A stretch of 25,201 bases of DNA from a virus. The DNA lies in IMG/VR virus record IMGVR_UViG_3300025769_000774, positions 1 to 25,201 of that record, one strand, 5' to 3'. The position numbers and the translations under genes were made by a program. This document shows, one piece after another, positions 1-6,154 of this stretch; the stretch's first letter is position 1, and the number at the start of each line of letters is the position of its first letter. Below the pieces are notes generated by a model. It was not told the origin of the DNA, searched no databases, and was given only the letters and a program-made list of their open reading frames with translations.

Positions 1-2
1 GA

Positions 3-44
3 GATGCCTCAGAGCATTCCGTAGGACTTTTCTACAACTTCTAA
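3..44 (+). CDS. 3' end of an upstream gene (partial)
   Basis: One frame is open from the window edge to a TAA at 42-44 and encodes 13 residues ending in VGLFYNF. A strong terminator begins three bases later, which is where a gene end is expected. The other two + frames give a stop at 22-24 or run into the terminator, so they fit less well. The fragment is too short to name. Its position ahead of tail-associated genes makes a virion gene plausible, but that is inference. Confidence 0.4.
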   Translation, partial: DASEHSVGLFYNF

Positions 45-46
45 AT

Positions 47-70
47 AAAAGGGGCTACGGCCCCTTTTTT
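47..70 (+). terminator. Intrinsic terminator with UACG tetraloop
   Basis: GGGGC (51-55) pairs with GCCCC (60-64) around a TACG loop, giving C(UACG)G, a member of the very stable UNCG tetraloop class. AAAA (47-50) can extend the stem against TTTT (65-68), and the T run continues to 70. Because an A run precedes the stem, it could also terminate minus-strand transcription. It separates the upstream gene from the promoter at 93-121. Confidence 0.85.
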
Positions 71-92
71 CTACCCCTTCTAAAAATAATTC

Positions 93-121
93 TTGACTTT
101 TTTGTTCTTAAAAAGTATAAT
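93..121 (+). promoter_or_regulatory. Sigma70-type promoter P1, predicted leaderless
   Basis: TTGACT (93-98), a 17-bp spacer and a perfect TATAAT (116-121) are seen. The conserved 19-mer AAAAATAATTCTTGACTTT (82-100) occurs identically at the promoter before the HNH gene. Only seven bases separate the -10 box from the ATG at 129, so the expected transcription start falls on or next to the start codon. Confidence 0.85.
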
Positions 122-128
122 TGGTTCT

Positions 129-530
129 ATGAATATATGTATATGTACAGTCTTAGAAGATACATACCCCTACTGGAATCATATAATTGCAAATTTTCAA
201 CCGTCTACTGTATATCATATAGATAAGTTTCCTTCGGACCTAAGCAGAAAGAAAACACTCTCAAGAGCTAAAAAAATATCAAGCATTGAAGAAATACCAG
301 GAACTCTTGTACTGTGTAGTCCTATGACTGCTACTCATTATCCAGGAACTGTGTCTTTAACTGATTTTTCTCACCCGGAAGATTGTACTTATATCTTCGG
401 AGATGATGGAAAAGCAATTTCTTCAGAAGAGTTTGGAAAATCTACACCAGACTATACTTTATATATACCTTTTATGCTAGAAGTGCACGCACATGTTGCC
501 GCTAGTATAGTATTATGGAGCAGAAAATAA
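129..530 (+). CDS. Small SPOUT/TrmH-like protein (putative RNA methyltransferase relative)
   Basis: This gene encodes 133 aa. I chose ATG 129 because the in-frame TTG at 93 lies inside the promoter's -35 box and cannot be in the mRNA. The C-terminal half resembles the SpoU/TrmH cofactor-binding knot: TDFSHPED (78-85), TYIFGDDG (87-94, where the family has FGxExxG), YTLYIPF (109-115, family v.IPm), and VHAHVAASIVLW (119-130, where the family has SLNvs.A..ivl). The canonical Ser-Leu-Asn triplet is replaced by residues around H-A-H, and the N-terminal N..GA..RTA motif is not visible. It is also shorter than a usual SpoU enzyme. The fold is inferred; activity is uncertain. It is the first gene of an operon with tail-associated genes and is predicted to be read from a leaderless mRNA. 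Confidence 0.5.
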   Translation: MNICICTVLEDTYPYWNHIIANFQPSTVYHIDKFPSDLSRKKTLSRAKKISSIEEIPGTLVLCSPMTATHYPGTVSLTDFSHPEDCTYIFGDDGKAISSEEFGKSTPDYTLYIPFMLEVHAHVAASIVLWSRK

Positions 531-832
531 TGTCTTATGGGCTGGAAGTATACTCAAGCGGGGCTGTAAAGATTATTGAAGTTAGTAGTCGATGTACTGT
601 TTCCGTTGCGCGAGGGACTACAGCTTCTATTATTAGTGGTGGTTCTACTACTGTTAATATAACTGGATTAGCAAATGATGGAAATTGGCAAGTTTTTGTT
701 TACCCAATTAGCGCCCCAAATAACGCCTTATCTGATAATTACAGCCAATCAATTAGTACAGGATCATTCCAGGTCAATAATAGTATGGGAGTTTCTAGTG
801 CTTTTGAATATTTTGTAATAAAGAGTGGATAA
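530..832 (+). CDS. Small tail-associated protein, M-x-YG N-terminus (copy 1)
   Basis: This gene encodes 100 aa. ATG 530 is preferred over the in-frame ATG 515 because GGAG at 517-520 sits nine bases upstream and the start shares its A with the TAA of the preceding gene. The protein is rich in Ser, Thr, Val and Gly with alternating hydrophobic residues, which suggests a beta-sandwich. No signal peptide or membrane segment is visible. The opening MSYGLEVYSSG matches the style of the next gene (MGYGIKVINSSG). Short phage proteins with this type of start often lie beside tail-tip and fibre genes. The role is inferred from context: tail tip or fibre accessory, or adhesin. Confidence 0.7.
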   Translation: MSYGLEVYSSGAVKIIEVSSRCTVSVARGTTASIISGGSTTVNITGLANDGNWQVFVYPISAPNNALSDNYSQSISTGSFQVNNSMGVSSAFEYFVIKSG

Positions 833-835
833 ATA

Positions 836-1585
836 ATGGGATACGGAATAAAAGTAATTAATAGTTCTGGAAGAACTCAGTTTAATACAGATGAGGGCTA
901 CTCCCTTCTTTATGCGGGCCCTGCGGGCTCCGCGGTATCAAATACAGACTTTCCTCAAACCAGTTGGACAGGAACTAACTTTATACTTGCAAGGCCCTTT
1001 AGTACTGCACAAGGATCTCAAGGAAGTGGATGGGCAAGAATTGGCCGAGATTATAATGGGGCGTGGGGTACAGGCCTTAACGCTTTTCCAAATGCAAACA
1101 ATGGAAATGGAGGAGGCTCAGTAGTTTGGAGAGAGTTAAAGGCTCAGTCAGATTCTTCTTTAACTCCTTCAGGTTATGGGCTTGTAGCTTATGATGGAGG
1201 TGGAACAGCCTCTAGTAATATTGTATTTTCAGCCTCAGATTTAGATGTAACAGCCGAGCTTGTAGCCACGGGAACTTTTACAGGAACTTCGGGAAGTGGT
1301 ACAAATGCGGACCCTTATTATACTGAATATACTATACCTGTAACTGGATCAGCCAGGGGACAGTATTACGGTCTTGTTACAAATTGTATGCAACAGTATA
1401 TATCGGGAGGAATGGGTAATAATACAAGAATACACATTGATTACGAATTTAACTATACAGCAGGAACAATTCGAGCTTTATGTTTTCAATCAACAGGAAG
1501 TACCTTCTTAGCTCTTACGAAAACCCTCCCTTACGCAATTTTTAGAGTTAGAAATGGTGGTACAACAGACTCCACATTTAGTTAG
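836..1585 (+). CDS. Tail-associated protein, M-x-YG N-terminus (copy 2, long form)
   Basis: This gene encodes 249 aa and starts three bases after the previous stop. It opens with MGYGIKVINSSG, like its neighbour. A Gly/Asn-rich, aromatic-containing middle (about residues 50-100) is followed by a Thr/Gly-rich beta-type region (about 110-249). The ribosome site is weak (AGTGGA about seven bases upstream), so coupling to the preceding gene is likely. The composition suits a surface-exposed tail fibre or receptor-binding accessory protein. I do not recognise a named family beyond the shared N-terminus, and host binding is inference. Confidence 0.7.
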   Translation: MGYGIKVINSSGRTQFNTDEGYSLLYAGPAGSAVSNTDFPQTSWTGTNFILARPFSTAQGSQGSGWARIGRDYNGAWGTGLNAFPNANNGNGGGSVVWRELKAQSDSSLTPSGYGLVAYDGGGTASSNIVFSASDLDVTAELVATGTFTGTSGSGTNADPYYTEYTIPVTGSARGQYYGLVTNCMQQYISGGMGNNTRIHIDYEFNYTAGTIRALCFQSTGSTFLALTKTLPYAIFRVRNGGTTDSTFS

Positions 1586-1594
1586 GAAAATTTT

Positions 1595-2047
1595 ATGTAT
1601 GATTATGCTTTTGTAAATTCTGAAGGGGAAATAAGAAATTTAGTTTCTCCTGGGGACGATAATGACTTTACCCATCTTCAAGACATGGGAAATGGAATTA
1701 CATGTATTCAGATTGATCCTCTTGATTTTGATCGAGATATGATGAATACAAAATGGTGGAATTTTTCAGCGGGGGAATGGGCTACTCGTGAGGCAGGCGT
1801 AGGAAGTTATTACGACTGGATAGGAGGGGCTTGGGTTCTCAATACTTTAGACCTATGGCAAGAGATACGAGGCCAACGTAATGATCTTCTTACTAACAGT
1901 GATTGGACTCAAATGCCAGATGCACCTATTACAGACGAAAAGAAAGCTGAATGGTCTACATATCGCCAAGCTTTAAGAGATATACCTAGTAATCAACCTA
2001 ACGTTACAGAAGACTATCATATTGTCTGGCCAACAGAACCAAGTTAA
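1595..2047 (+). CDS. Tail fibre assembly chaperone-like protein (Phage_tail_APC type)
   Basis: This gene encodes 150 aa. AGGA at 1583-1586 lies eight bases before ATG 1595. The C-terminal region (about 84-150) shows the pattern of small phage tail-assembly chaperones: a helix with R.QRNDLL (92-99), SDWTQMPDAP (102-111), an acidic/Lys stretch, WSTYRQALRDIP (120-131), then a Pro-rich tail ending WPTEP. The N-terminal part (1-80) has a Trp-rich segment (WWNF, EWA, DWIGGAW) typical of the variable part of such proteins. These proteins usually sit last in the tail-fibre cluster, as here. The packaging promoter begins ten bases downstream with no terminator between. Confidence 0.75.
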   Translation: MYDYAFVNSEGEIRNLVSPGDDNDFTHLQDMGNGITCIQIDPLDFDRDMMNTKWWNFSAGEWATREAGVGSYYDWIGGAWVLNTLDLWQEIRGQRNDLLTNSDWTQMPDAPITDEKKAEWSTYRQALRDIPSNQPNVTEDYHIVWPTEPS

Positions 2048-2056
2048 AAATAGTTC

Positions 2057-2085
2057 TTGACTTTTTGGTCTTAACATTCTATACT
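2057..2085 (+). promoter_or_regulatory. Sigma70-type promoter P2, predicted leaderless
   Basis: TTGACT (2057-2062), a 17-bp spacer and TATACT (2080-2085) are seen. The upstream context AAAAATAGTTCTTGACTTT (2046-2064) differs by one base from P1. Seven bases separate -10 from ATG 2093, the same as at P1, and no Shine-Dalgarno site lies between. Confidence 0.85.
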
Positions 2086-2092
2086 TGACTCT

Positions 2093-2524
2093 ATGAAGCT
2101 CGTAAAAATGGCCCCAGAAAATCTTGAAGTAGCCAACGCCTATTTAAGCACTGGCAATGCGCTCGTTGCCGCAAACTCTTTAGGGTGCTCTCCCGACCAA
2201 GTATACGAGATACTTGAAAAATCTGAAGTAAAAGAATATATTAACTCGGTCTATCTCGACCAAGGTTATCGTAACCGTTTCCGACTTGCTGAATTACTCG
2301 ACGAAGTTATTGAAAATAAACTACAAGAAGCCCGTGATTCAGACCAGTACTCTAGCAAAGACCTCGTTGATATAATTGCACTCGCCCATAAAATGTCTGA
2401 AGACCATAGAAAAACTTCTACAGCCTCTACAAACATTAAACAACAGAATGTGCAGATTAACTCTCCCTTTGGTGAAGGAAACTATGGAAAACTGATGGAG
2501 AAGTTGCTTGGACAATCCGACTAA
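2093..2524 (+). CDS. Terminase small subunit
   Basis: This gene encodes 143 aa. A helix-turn-helix-like N-terminus (about 12-42: NAYLSTGNALVAANSLG, then SPDQVYEILEKSEV) is followed by a long helical region (about 60-105) that would serve oligomerisation, and a polar C-terminus with NIKQQNVQINSPFG. This layout, the size and its place three genes before the large terminase support a DNA-recognition terminase subunit. It would bind the packaging site and hand DNA to the motor. ATG 2093 falls at the predicted transcription start. M6 (ATG 2108) is a possible alternative, but neither start has a Shine-Dalgarno site. The 3' end overlaps the next gene by 17 bases. Confidence 0.75.
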   Translation: MKLVKMAPENLEVANAYLSTGNALVAANSLGCSPDQVYEILEKSEVKEYINSVYLDQGYRNRFRLAELLDEVIENKLQEARDSDQYSSKDLVDIIALAHKMSEDHRKTSTASTNIKQQNVQINSPFGEGNYGKLMEKLLGQSD

Positions 2525-2744
2525 AGAATTACAGGAATTAAAAGTAGAATTTGCCCAGCATGAAGCTGTTTGCGAAGAAAGATGGAAAACTATTTTTAAT
2601 GAACTTCGTGAAGGGAAAGAAGAAAGTAAAGAGCGTTGGACAGAAGTAAAAGCCTCTGTACAATCGCTTCATCGTCTCGTGTGGGCAGGAGGCGGAGCAC
2701 TCATTCTCTTTTTAGCGGGAATGATTATGAAAGGTGAACTATGA
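2508..2744 (+). CDS. XhlA/holin-like small membrane protein with TTG start
   Basis: This gene encodes 78 aa. An in-frame stop at 2493-2495 rules out any upstream ATG. TTG 2508 has GGAG at 2497-2500 with a 7-base gap, so TTG is the start. Residues 5-55 are a charged amphipathic helix (probable coiled coil), followed by one membrane segment at about 57-74 (RLVWAGGGALILFLAGMIM) and a short basic/acidic tail. This matches the layout of the hemolysin XhlA family and similar holin accessory proteins. Its place between the terminase subunits, rather than in a lysis cassette, is unusual, and no endolysin is in the window. A role in lysis is therefore tentative. It overlaps both neighbours. Confidence 0.65.
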   Translation: MDNPTKELQELKVEFAQHEAVCEERWKTIFNELREGKEESKERWTEVKASVQSLHRLVWAGGGALILFLAGMIMKGEL

Positions 2745-2953
2745 TCTATCAAAAAGGTAATATGTGGAAAGTGGCCGGTAGCTCTGAAAAATATGCTACC
2801 GAAGCCGAAGCAAAAGCTGCTGCCGGAATTAAAGAAACTGTAATAAAAGAATCGCCTCTCGATCAGTTAAGAGGATTAAAACAACCTTGTAATGAATGTG
2901 CATGTGACCCTTGTGAGTGTGATGAAGAATGGAAGTCAGCAGACGAGACATAG
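2741..2953 (+). CDS. Cys-cluster microprotein of unknown function
   Basis: This gene encodes 70 aa and starts in an ATGA overlap with the previous stop. The N-terminus (MIYQKGNMWKV...YATEAEAKAAAG) resembles short phage proteins with a small beta-hairpin and a helix. Residues 50-60 carry five Cys in C-x2-C-x-C-x2-C-x-C spacing, flanked by acidic residues, which suggests metal binding. The last 25 bases overlap the start of the large terminase, so translation of the two is probably coupled. I do not recognise the family; co-transcription with both terminase subunits suggests a packaging or head role, but this is inference. Confidence 0.7.
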   Translation: MIYQKGNMWKVAGSSEKYATEAEAKAAAGIKETVIKESPLDQLRGLKQPCNECACDPCECDEEWKSADET

Positions 2954-4209
2954 TTCTCGATAGAATAGTACCAGGAGACTTTTTAAAGGTTCCTATTGAA
3001 AGTTATTTAGAGTTACTTGGAATAGAAGCAATTCCTTCACAGCGGGCGTTAATAAATGCTATTAATAATCCTAAGTATCGGTTTGTTGTTGGGGCTCTTA
3101 GTCGGCGGCAAGGAAAAACATATATTGGTAACATTATTGCCCAATGTGTCGCCCTCGTTCCAGGATGCCATGTACTTATTGTCTCTCCTAATTACAACCT
3201 TAGCAATATTAGTTTTGATCTCCAAAGAAATCTTATAAAACATTTTGATCTTGAAGTTGCGAGAGACAATGCAAAAGATCGTGTAATTGAACTTACAAAC
3301 GGATCTACTATAAGACTCGGGTCAGTTAATCAAATTGACTCTGTTGTAGGAAGAAGCTATGACTTTGTTCTCTTCGATGAAGCGGCATTGGCAGATGGAG
3401 AAACTGCCTTCAACGTTGCCATTAGACCCACACTCGATAAACCGGGTAGTAAGGCTCTATTTATTAGCACTCCTCGGGGCAGGAACAATTGGTTTAGCCG
3501 TTTTTTTAATCGGGGCTATACTGATGAGTTTAACGAGTGGTGCTGTATAAAAGCTACTTGGCAGGATAATCCAAGAGCTTCTCAAAGCGATATTGATGAA
3601 GCTCGACGCTCGATGAGTCAAGCAGAATTTGCACAAGAATATGAAGCAGATTTCAATGTATTCGAAGGACAGATTTGGAACTTCAACTACGAAAAGTGTG
3701 TTCAAGATTTATCTGAGAGAGATTTTAGTGGGATGGACATAATATCGGGGCTTGACGTAGGATTTAAAGACCCCACAGCACTGTGTGTACTAGCTTTTGA
3801 TGGACATAAATACTACTTAATGGAAGAGTATTATGCGGCGGAACGCACAACGGAGGAACATGCGGGATACTTATCAGAAATTATTGAAAGAAGAGAAGTC
3901 GACTACTGCTTCATTGACGCAGCAGCAGCACAGACTCGATTCGACTTTGCTCAACAATATGACATTTCAACCATTAATGCCAAAAAATCTGTTGTTGATG
4001 GGATTGGCCATGTGGCTTCCCTTGTTGACAATGATCGGCTTATCGTTGATTCTTCGTGCGTAGAAGTCTTGAGGTCTCTTGACCAATATAGGTGGGATCC
4101 GAATCCAAACTTAATAAGAGAGAAACCGGTTCATGATTCTTCTTCTCACATGGCAGACGCATTAAGATACGCACTTTATAGTTTTGAAGAGAGCGCACCA
4201 ACATTTTAA
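2929..4209 (+). CDS. Terminase large subunit (ATPase-nuclease)
   Basis: This gene encodes 426 aa, a usual length for the family. It is the DNA packaging motor that docks on the portal, pumps DNA with ATP and cuts the concatemer. In the ATPase domain the Walker A-like loop GALSRRQGKT is at 55-64, Walker B VLFDEA at 147-152 (D150, E151) and the coupling motif STP at 180-182. In the RNase H-like nuclease domain GLDVG (274-278, D276), FIDAAA (328-333, D330) and SHMADALRYA (406-415, D410) supply the acidic metal ligands. ATG 2929 lies inside the preceding gene. No good Shine-Dalgarno site is seen, so coupling is likely. The gene ends 20 bases before the next promoter. Confidence 0.95.
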   Translation: MEVSRRDIVLDRIVPGDFLKVPIESYLELLGIEAIPSQRALINAINNPKYRFVVGALSRRQGKTYIGNIIAQCVALVPGCHVLIVSPNYNLSNISFDLQRNLIKHFDLEVARDNAKDRVIELTNGSTIRLGSVNQIDSVVGRSYDFVLFDEAALADGETAFNVAIRPTLDKPGSKALFISTPRGRNNWFSRFFNRGYTDEFNEWCCIKATWQDNPRASQSDIDEARRSMSQAEFAQEYEADFNVFEGQIWNFNYEKCVQDLSERDFSGMDIISGLDVGFKDPTALCVLAFDGHKYYLMEEYYAAERTTEEHAGYLSEIIERREVDYCFIDAAAAQTRFDFAQQYDISTINAKKSVVDGIGHVASLVDNDRLIVDSSCVEVLRSLDQYRWDPNPNLIREKPVHDSSSHMADALRYALYSFEESAPTF

Positions 4210-4229
4210 ATGCAACGAAAAAATAATTC

Positions 4230-4258
4230 TTGACTTTCAACTAACCCGAATATATAAT
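4230..4258 (+). promoter_or_regulatory. Sigma70-type promoter P3, predicted leaderless
   Basis: TTGACT (4230-4235), a 17-bp spacer and a perfect TATAAT (4253-4258) are seen. The 19-mer at 4219-4237 is identical to that of P1. ATG 4267 begins eight bases after the -10 box, and the intervening TTATAAAA holds no ribosome-binding site. Confidence 0.85.
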
Positions 4259-4266
4259 TTATAAAA

Positions 4267-4650
4267 ATGGCAGAGTTAAAACGAGACCCGATTAAATACA
4301 TCAGAGACCGGGCAAAGTCGAAGTATGAAAAAGGCAAAGAGTGTAGAATTTGCGGTGCAAAAATAAAACTCGACTTTCATCATTTCTATACGCTTGCCCC
4401 ACTTTTTCATAAATGGTTAAAAGAGAAACAAGCACTTCGTCCAGAACATTATACAGATGAGTATCTAATTATATGGAGAGACGAGTTTATAGAAGATAAT
4501 TGGTCTGAACTTTACGATGAGACAGTTACTCTCTGCCACACCCACCATTTAAAGCTACATAGTATCTACGGAAGAAATCCTGGTTTACATACAGCAGAGA
4601 AGCAAAAACGCTGGGTAGAAATACAAAGAGAAAAATATGGCATGGTATAA
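4267..4650 (+). CDS. HNH endonuclease associated with the packaging module
   Basis: This gene encodes 127 aa. Zinc/HNH features are C26-x2-C29, LDFHHF (35-40, with H38/H39 for catalysis) and LCHTHHLKLHSIYG (89-102). In that last motif C90 and H93 take the place of the usual second CxxC pair, so the structural site looks like Cys3His. Phage HNH proteins beside terminase and portal are known to assist DNA cleavage during packaging in HK97-like and other cos/pac phages; that role is inferred here from position. A free homing endonuclease is the alternative. The start is set by promoter P3. The 3' end overlaps the portal gene by 14 bases. Confidence 0.85.
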   Translation: MAELKRDPIKYIRDRAKSKYEKGKECRICGAKIKLDFHHFYTLAPLFHKWLKEKQALRPEHYTDEYLIIWRDEFIEDNWSELYDETVTLCHTHHLKLHSIYGRNPGLHTAEKQKRWVEIQREKYGMV

Positions 4651-5830
4651 CTTCTGGAAGGAAGAAAAATTAAACCCAGCGCAAGAAGAGATTGTAGTCA
4701 GTCTTGAAGGCGCGGGCCCTATTGCTTCTCGTGAAATTATTACAAATTACAGAGCGTATTACGAATATTTAGAAGTCGTAAATCGGGCTGTAAATATGAT
4801 TGTAGATGATGCAGCTGAAATTCCTCTTAGGATAGGTGAACCTGTTCAAGGATTGAACTCAGTAACTAAAGGTATTCGTCGTTCTCGTGTTGATCTATTG
4901 CTCAACAAAGAACCGAACCCTTTTCAAGACATTTCCAGTTTTAAGCGAAACCTCATAATCGATTATATTTTAGATGGGAATATCTTTATATACTTTGACG
5001 GAGTTTCTCTGTATCATCTCCCCGCTAACTATACGGACATTGAACCGGATAAGACAACTTATATTGCGGGTTACACATTTCAAACAAGCATCGACTATAG
5101 ACCAAACGAAATAATTCATATAAAAGAAAATTCTTTTCATAGCATTTATAGAGGTACTAGTCGCTTAAGAGCTGCTCAACGAAGTATGTCTCAGCTTACT
5201 CGCATGAGAGAGTTCCAAGATAACTTCTTTAGAAACGGCGCCGTCCCAGGTCTCGTTATTAAATCTCCCTCTGTTATTAGTGAAAAGAATAAAGAAAGAA
5301 TGATTCAATCCTGGATGACTCGTTATCGTCCAGACGGAGGCGGAAGAAGGCCTCTTGTATTAGACGGAGGAATGGAACTAGATTCTATATCAAATATAAA
5401 CTTTAGAGAATTGGACTTCGAAAGCTCTATAGAAAGTGCAGAAAAAGAAATACTAAAAGTTCTTGGCGTACCTCCGATTATGCTAGATTCTGGAAATAAT
5501 GCAAATATACGACCAAATCATCGAATGTATTATTTAGAGACAATCCTACCGATTATTGAAAAGATGAACAGAGCTTTAGAAAGATTTTTTGGGTTTAGCA
5601 TAACTCCAGATATCAGTAATATTCCTGCACTTCAGCCAGAATTAAGGGACTCTGCAGCATATTACTCAACTCTTGTAAACTCCGGTATTATTACACCAAA
5701 TGAAGCGAGAGAAGCCTTAAACTATGATGAAATTTTTGGGTCCAGTGAAATAAGAGTACCTGCCAATATTGCAGGCTCCGCATCAAACCCATCAGAGGGT
5801 GGAAGGCCCGAAGAAACAGAGGAAAACTAA
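4637..5830 (+). CDS. Portal protein, HK97 family
   Basis: This gene encodes 397 aa, typical for the HK97-type Phage_portal family. It forms the dodecameric ring at the head vertex through which DNA enters and leaves. Family-like stretches are visible: AVNMIVDDAAEIPLRIG (51-67), DYILDGNIFIYFDG, the RPNEIIHIKENS/YRGTSRLRAAQ segment, EFQDNFFRNGAVPGLVI, then EKEILKVLGVPPIML and a final helical region, with an acidic, disordered C-terminus. ATG 4637 overlaps the HNH gene. Upstream terminase and downstream protease/capsid confirm the head-gene order. Confidence 0.92.
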   Translation: MAWYNFWKEEKLNPAQEEIVVSLEGAGPIASREIITNYRAYYEYLEVVNRAVNMIVDDAAEIPLRIGEPVQGLNSVTKGIRRSRVDLLLNKEPNPFQDISSFKRNLIIDYILDGNIFIYFDGVSLYHLPANYTDIEPDKTTYIAGYTFQTSIDYRPNEIIHIKENSFHSIYRGTSRLRAAQRSMSQLTRMREFQDNFFRNGAVPGLVIKSPSVISEKNKERMIQSWMTRYRPDGGGRRPLVLDGGMELDSISNINFRELDFESSIESAEKEILKVLGVPPIMLDSGNNANIRPNHRMYYLETILPIIEKMNRALERFFGFSITPDISNIPALQPELRDSAAYYSTLVNSGIITPNEAREALNYDEIFGSSEIRVPANIAGSASNPSEGGRPEETEEN

Positions 5831-6154
5831 ATGAAGAAAAGTGAAGCGTTAAAAGTTTTGGTAGACTTTTTCCATGAACAAGGAAGAGTAATGAATAGAA
5901 GTGAGTACTATAGACTCGGAGACGATGCCTGGCCTGTTCACCCAAGACTACTCACTCGATATTTTAGAGGTAGAGGATATAACTCTATCATTAAAACCGC
6001 AGCACATATGTATCCAGCAGACTGGGCAGCAATTGGCACTAAGCCTGTTGAATCTGTTAAGCCTGCACCCAAGCCCGTTCTTGAACCGGCTTCAGAAGAC
6101 GATCTTTCTCCTCTGGAGAAATTAAAGTCTTTAAAAGGAGAATCAAGTGAATAA
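5831..6154 (+). CDS. Small protein resembling homing-endonuclease-associated (HNH_repeat) DNA-binding module
   Basis: This gene encodes 107 aa. ATG 5831 follows the portal stop directly, and GAGGA at 5819-5823 gives a good ribosome site. Residues 3-65 (helix KSEALKVLVDFFHEQGRV, then NRSEYYRLG, a Pro-containing turn, RYFRGRGYNSIIKTA) look like the short winged/HTH-type repeat found beside homing endonucleases (length, GR.m.rsEY and the terminal RyF...gyn..i..A pattern). Residues 70-107 are a Pro/Lys linker and a short acidic helix. In other phages a small head-assembly protein can sit between portal and protease. Whether this is a nuclease remnant, a DNA-binding protein or a head protein is unresolved. 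It overlaps the next gene by 8 bases. Confidence 0.55.
   Translation: MKKSEALKVLVDFFHEQGRVMNRSEYYRLGDDAWPVHPRLLTRYFRGRGYNSIIKTAAHMYPADWAAIGTKPVESVKPAPKPVLEPASEDDLSPLEKLKSLKGESSE

Noticed and set aside
93-128. In-frame TTG at 93 as the start of the SPOUT-like gene
   Set aside because: It lies inside the -35 box of P1, upstream of the transcription start, and the 12 extra residues do not resemble the family. ATG 129 is preferred.
515-529. ATG 515 as the start of the first M-x-YG protein
   Set aside because: GGAG at 517-520 overlaps that ATG and is correctly spaced for ATG 530. The shared N-terminal motif also begins at 530.
891-1124. Alternate + frame of 77 codons inside the long M-x-YG gene
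   Set aside because: No ribosome site, and its composition is that of a shifted reading of the Gly/Ser-rich host gene.
3780-4110. TTGACG/TTGACC motifs inside the large terminase gene as promoters
   Set aside because: No acceptable -10 box at 16-18 bp, and none of the conserved upstream A-rich element.
4040-4240. Minus-strand frames of 60-85 codons (e.g. 4040-4240, 3457-3705, 5691-5945, 12601-12855, 13357-13605)
   Set aside because: They lie opposite well-supported + strand genes, have no ribosome sites or promoters, and their products have shadow-type composition.
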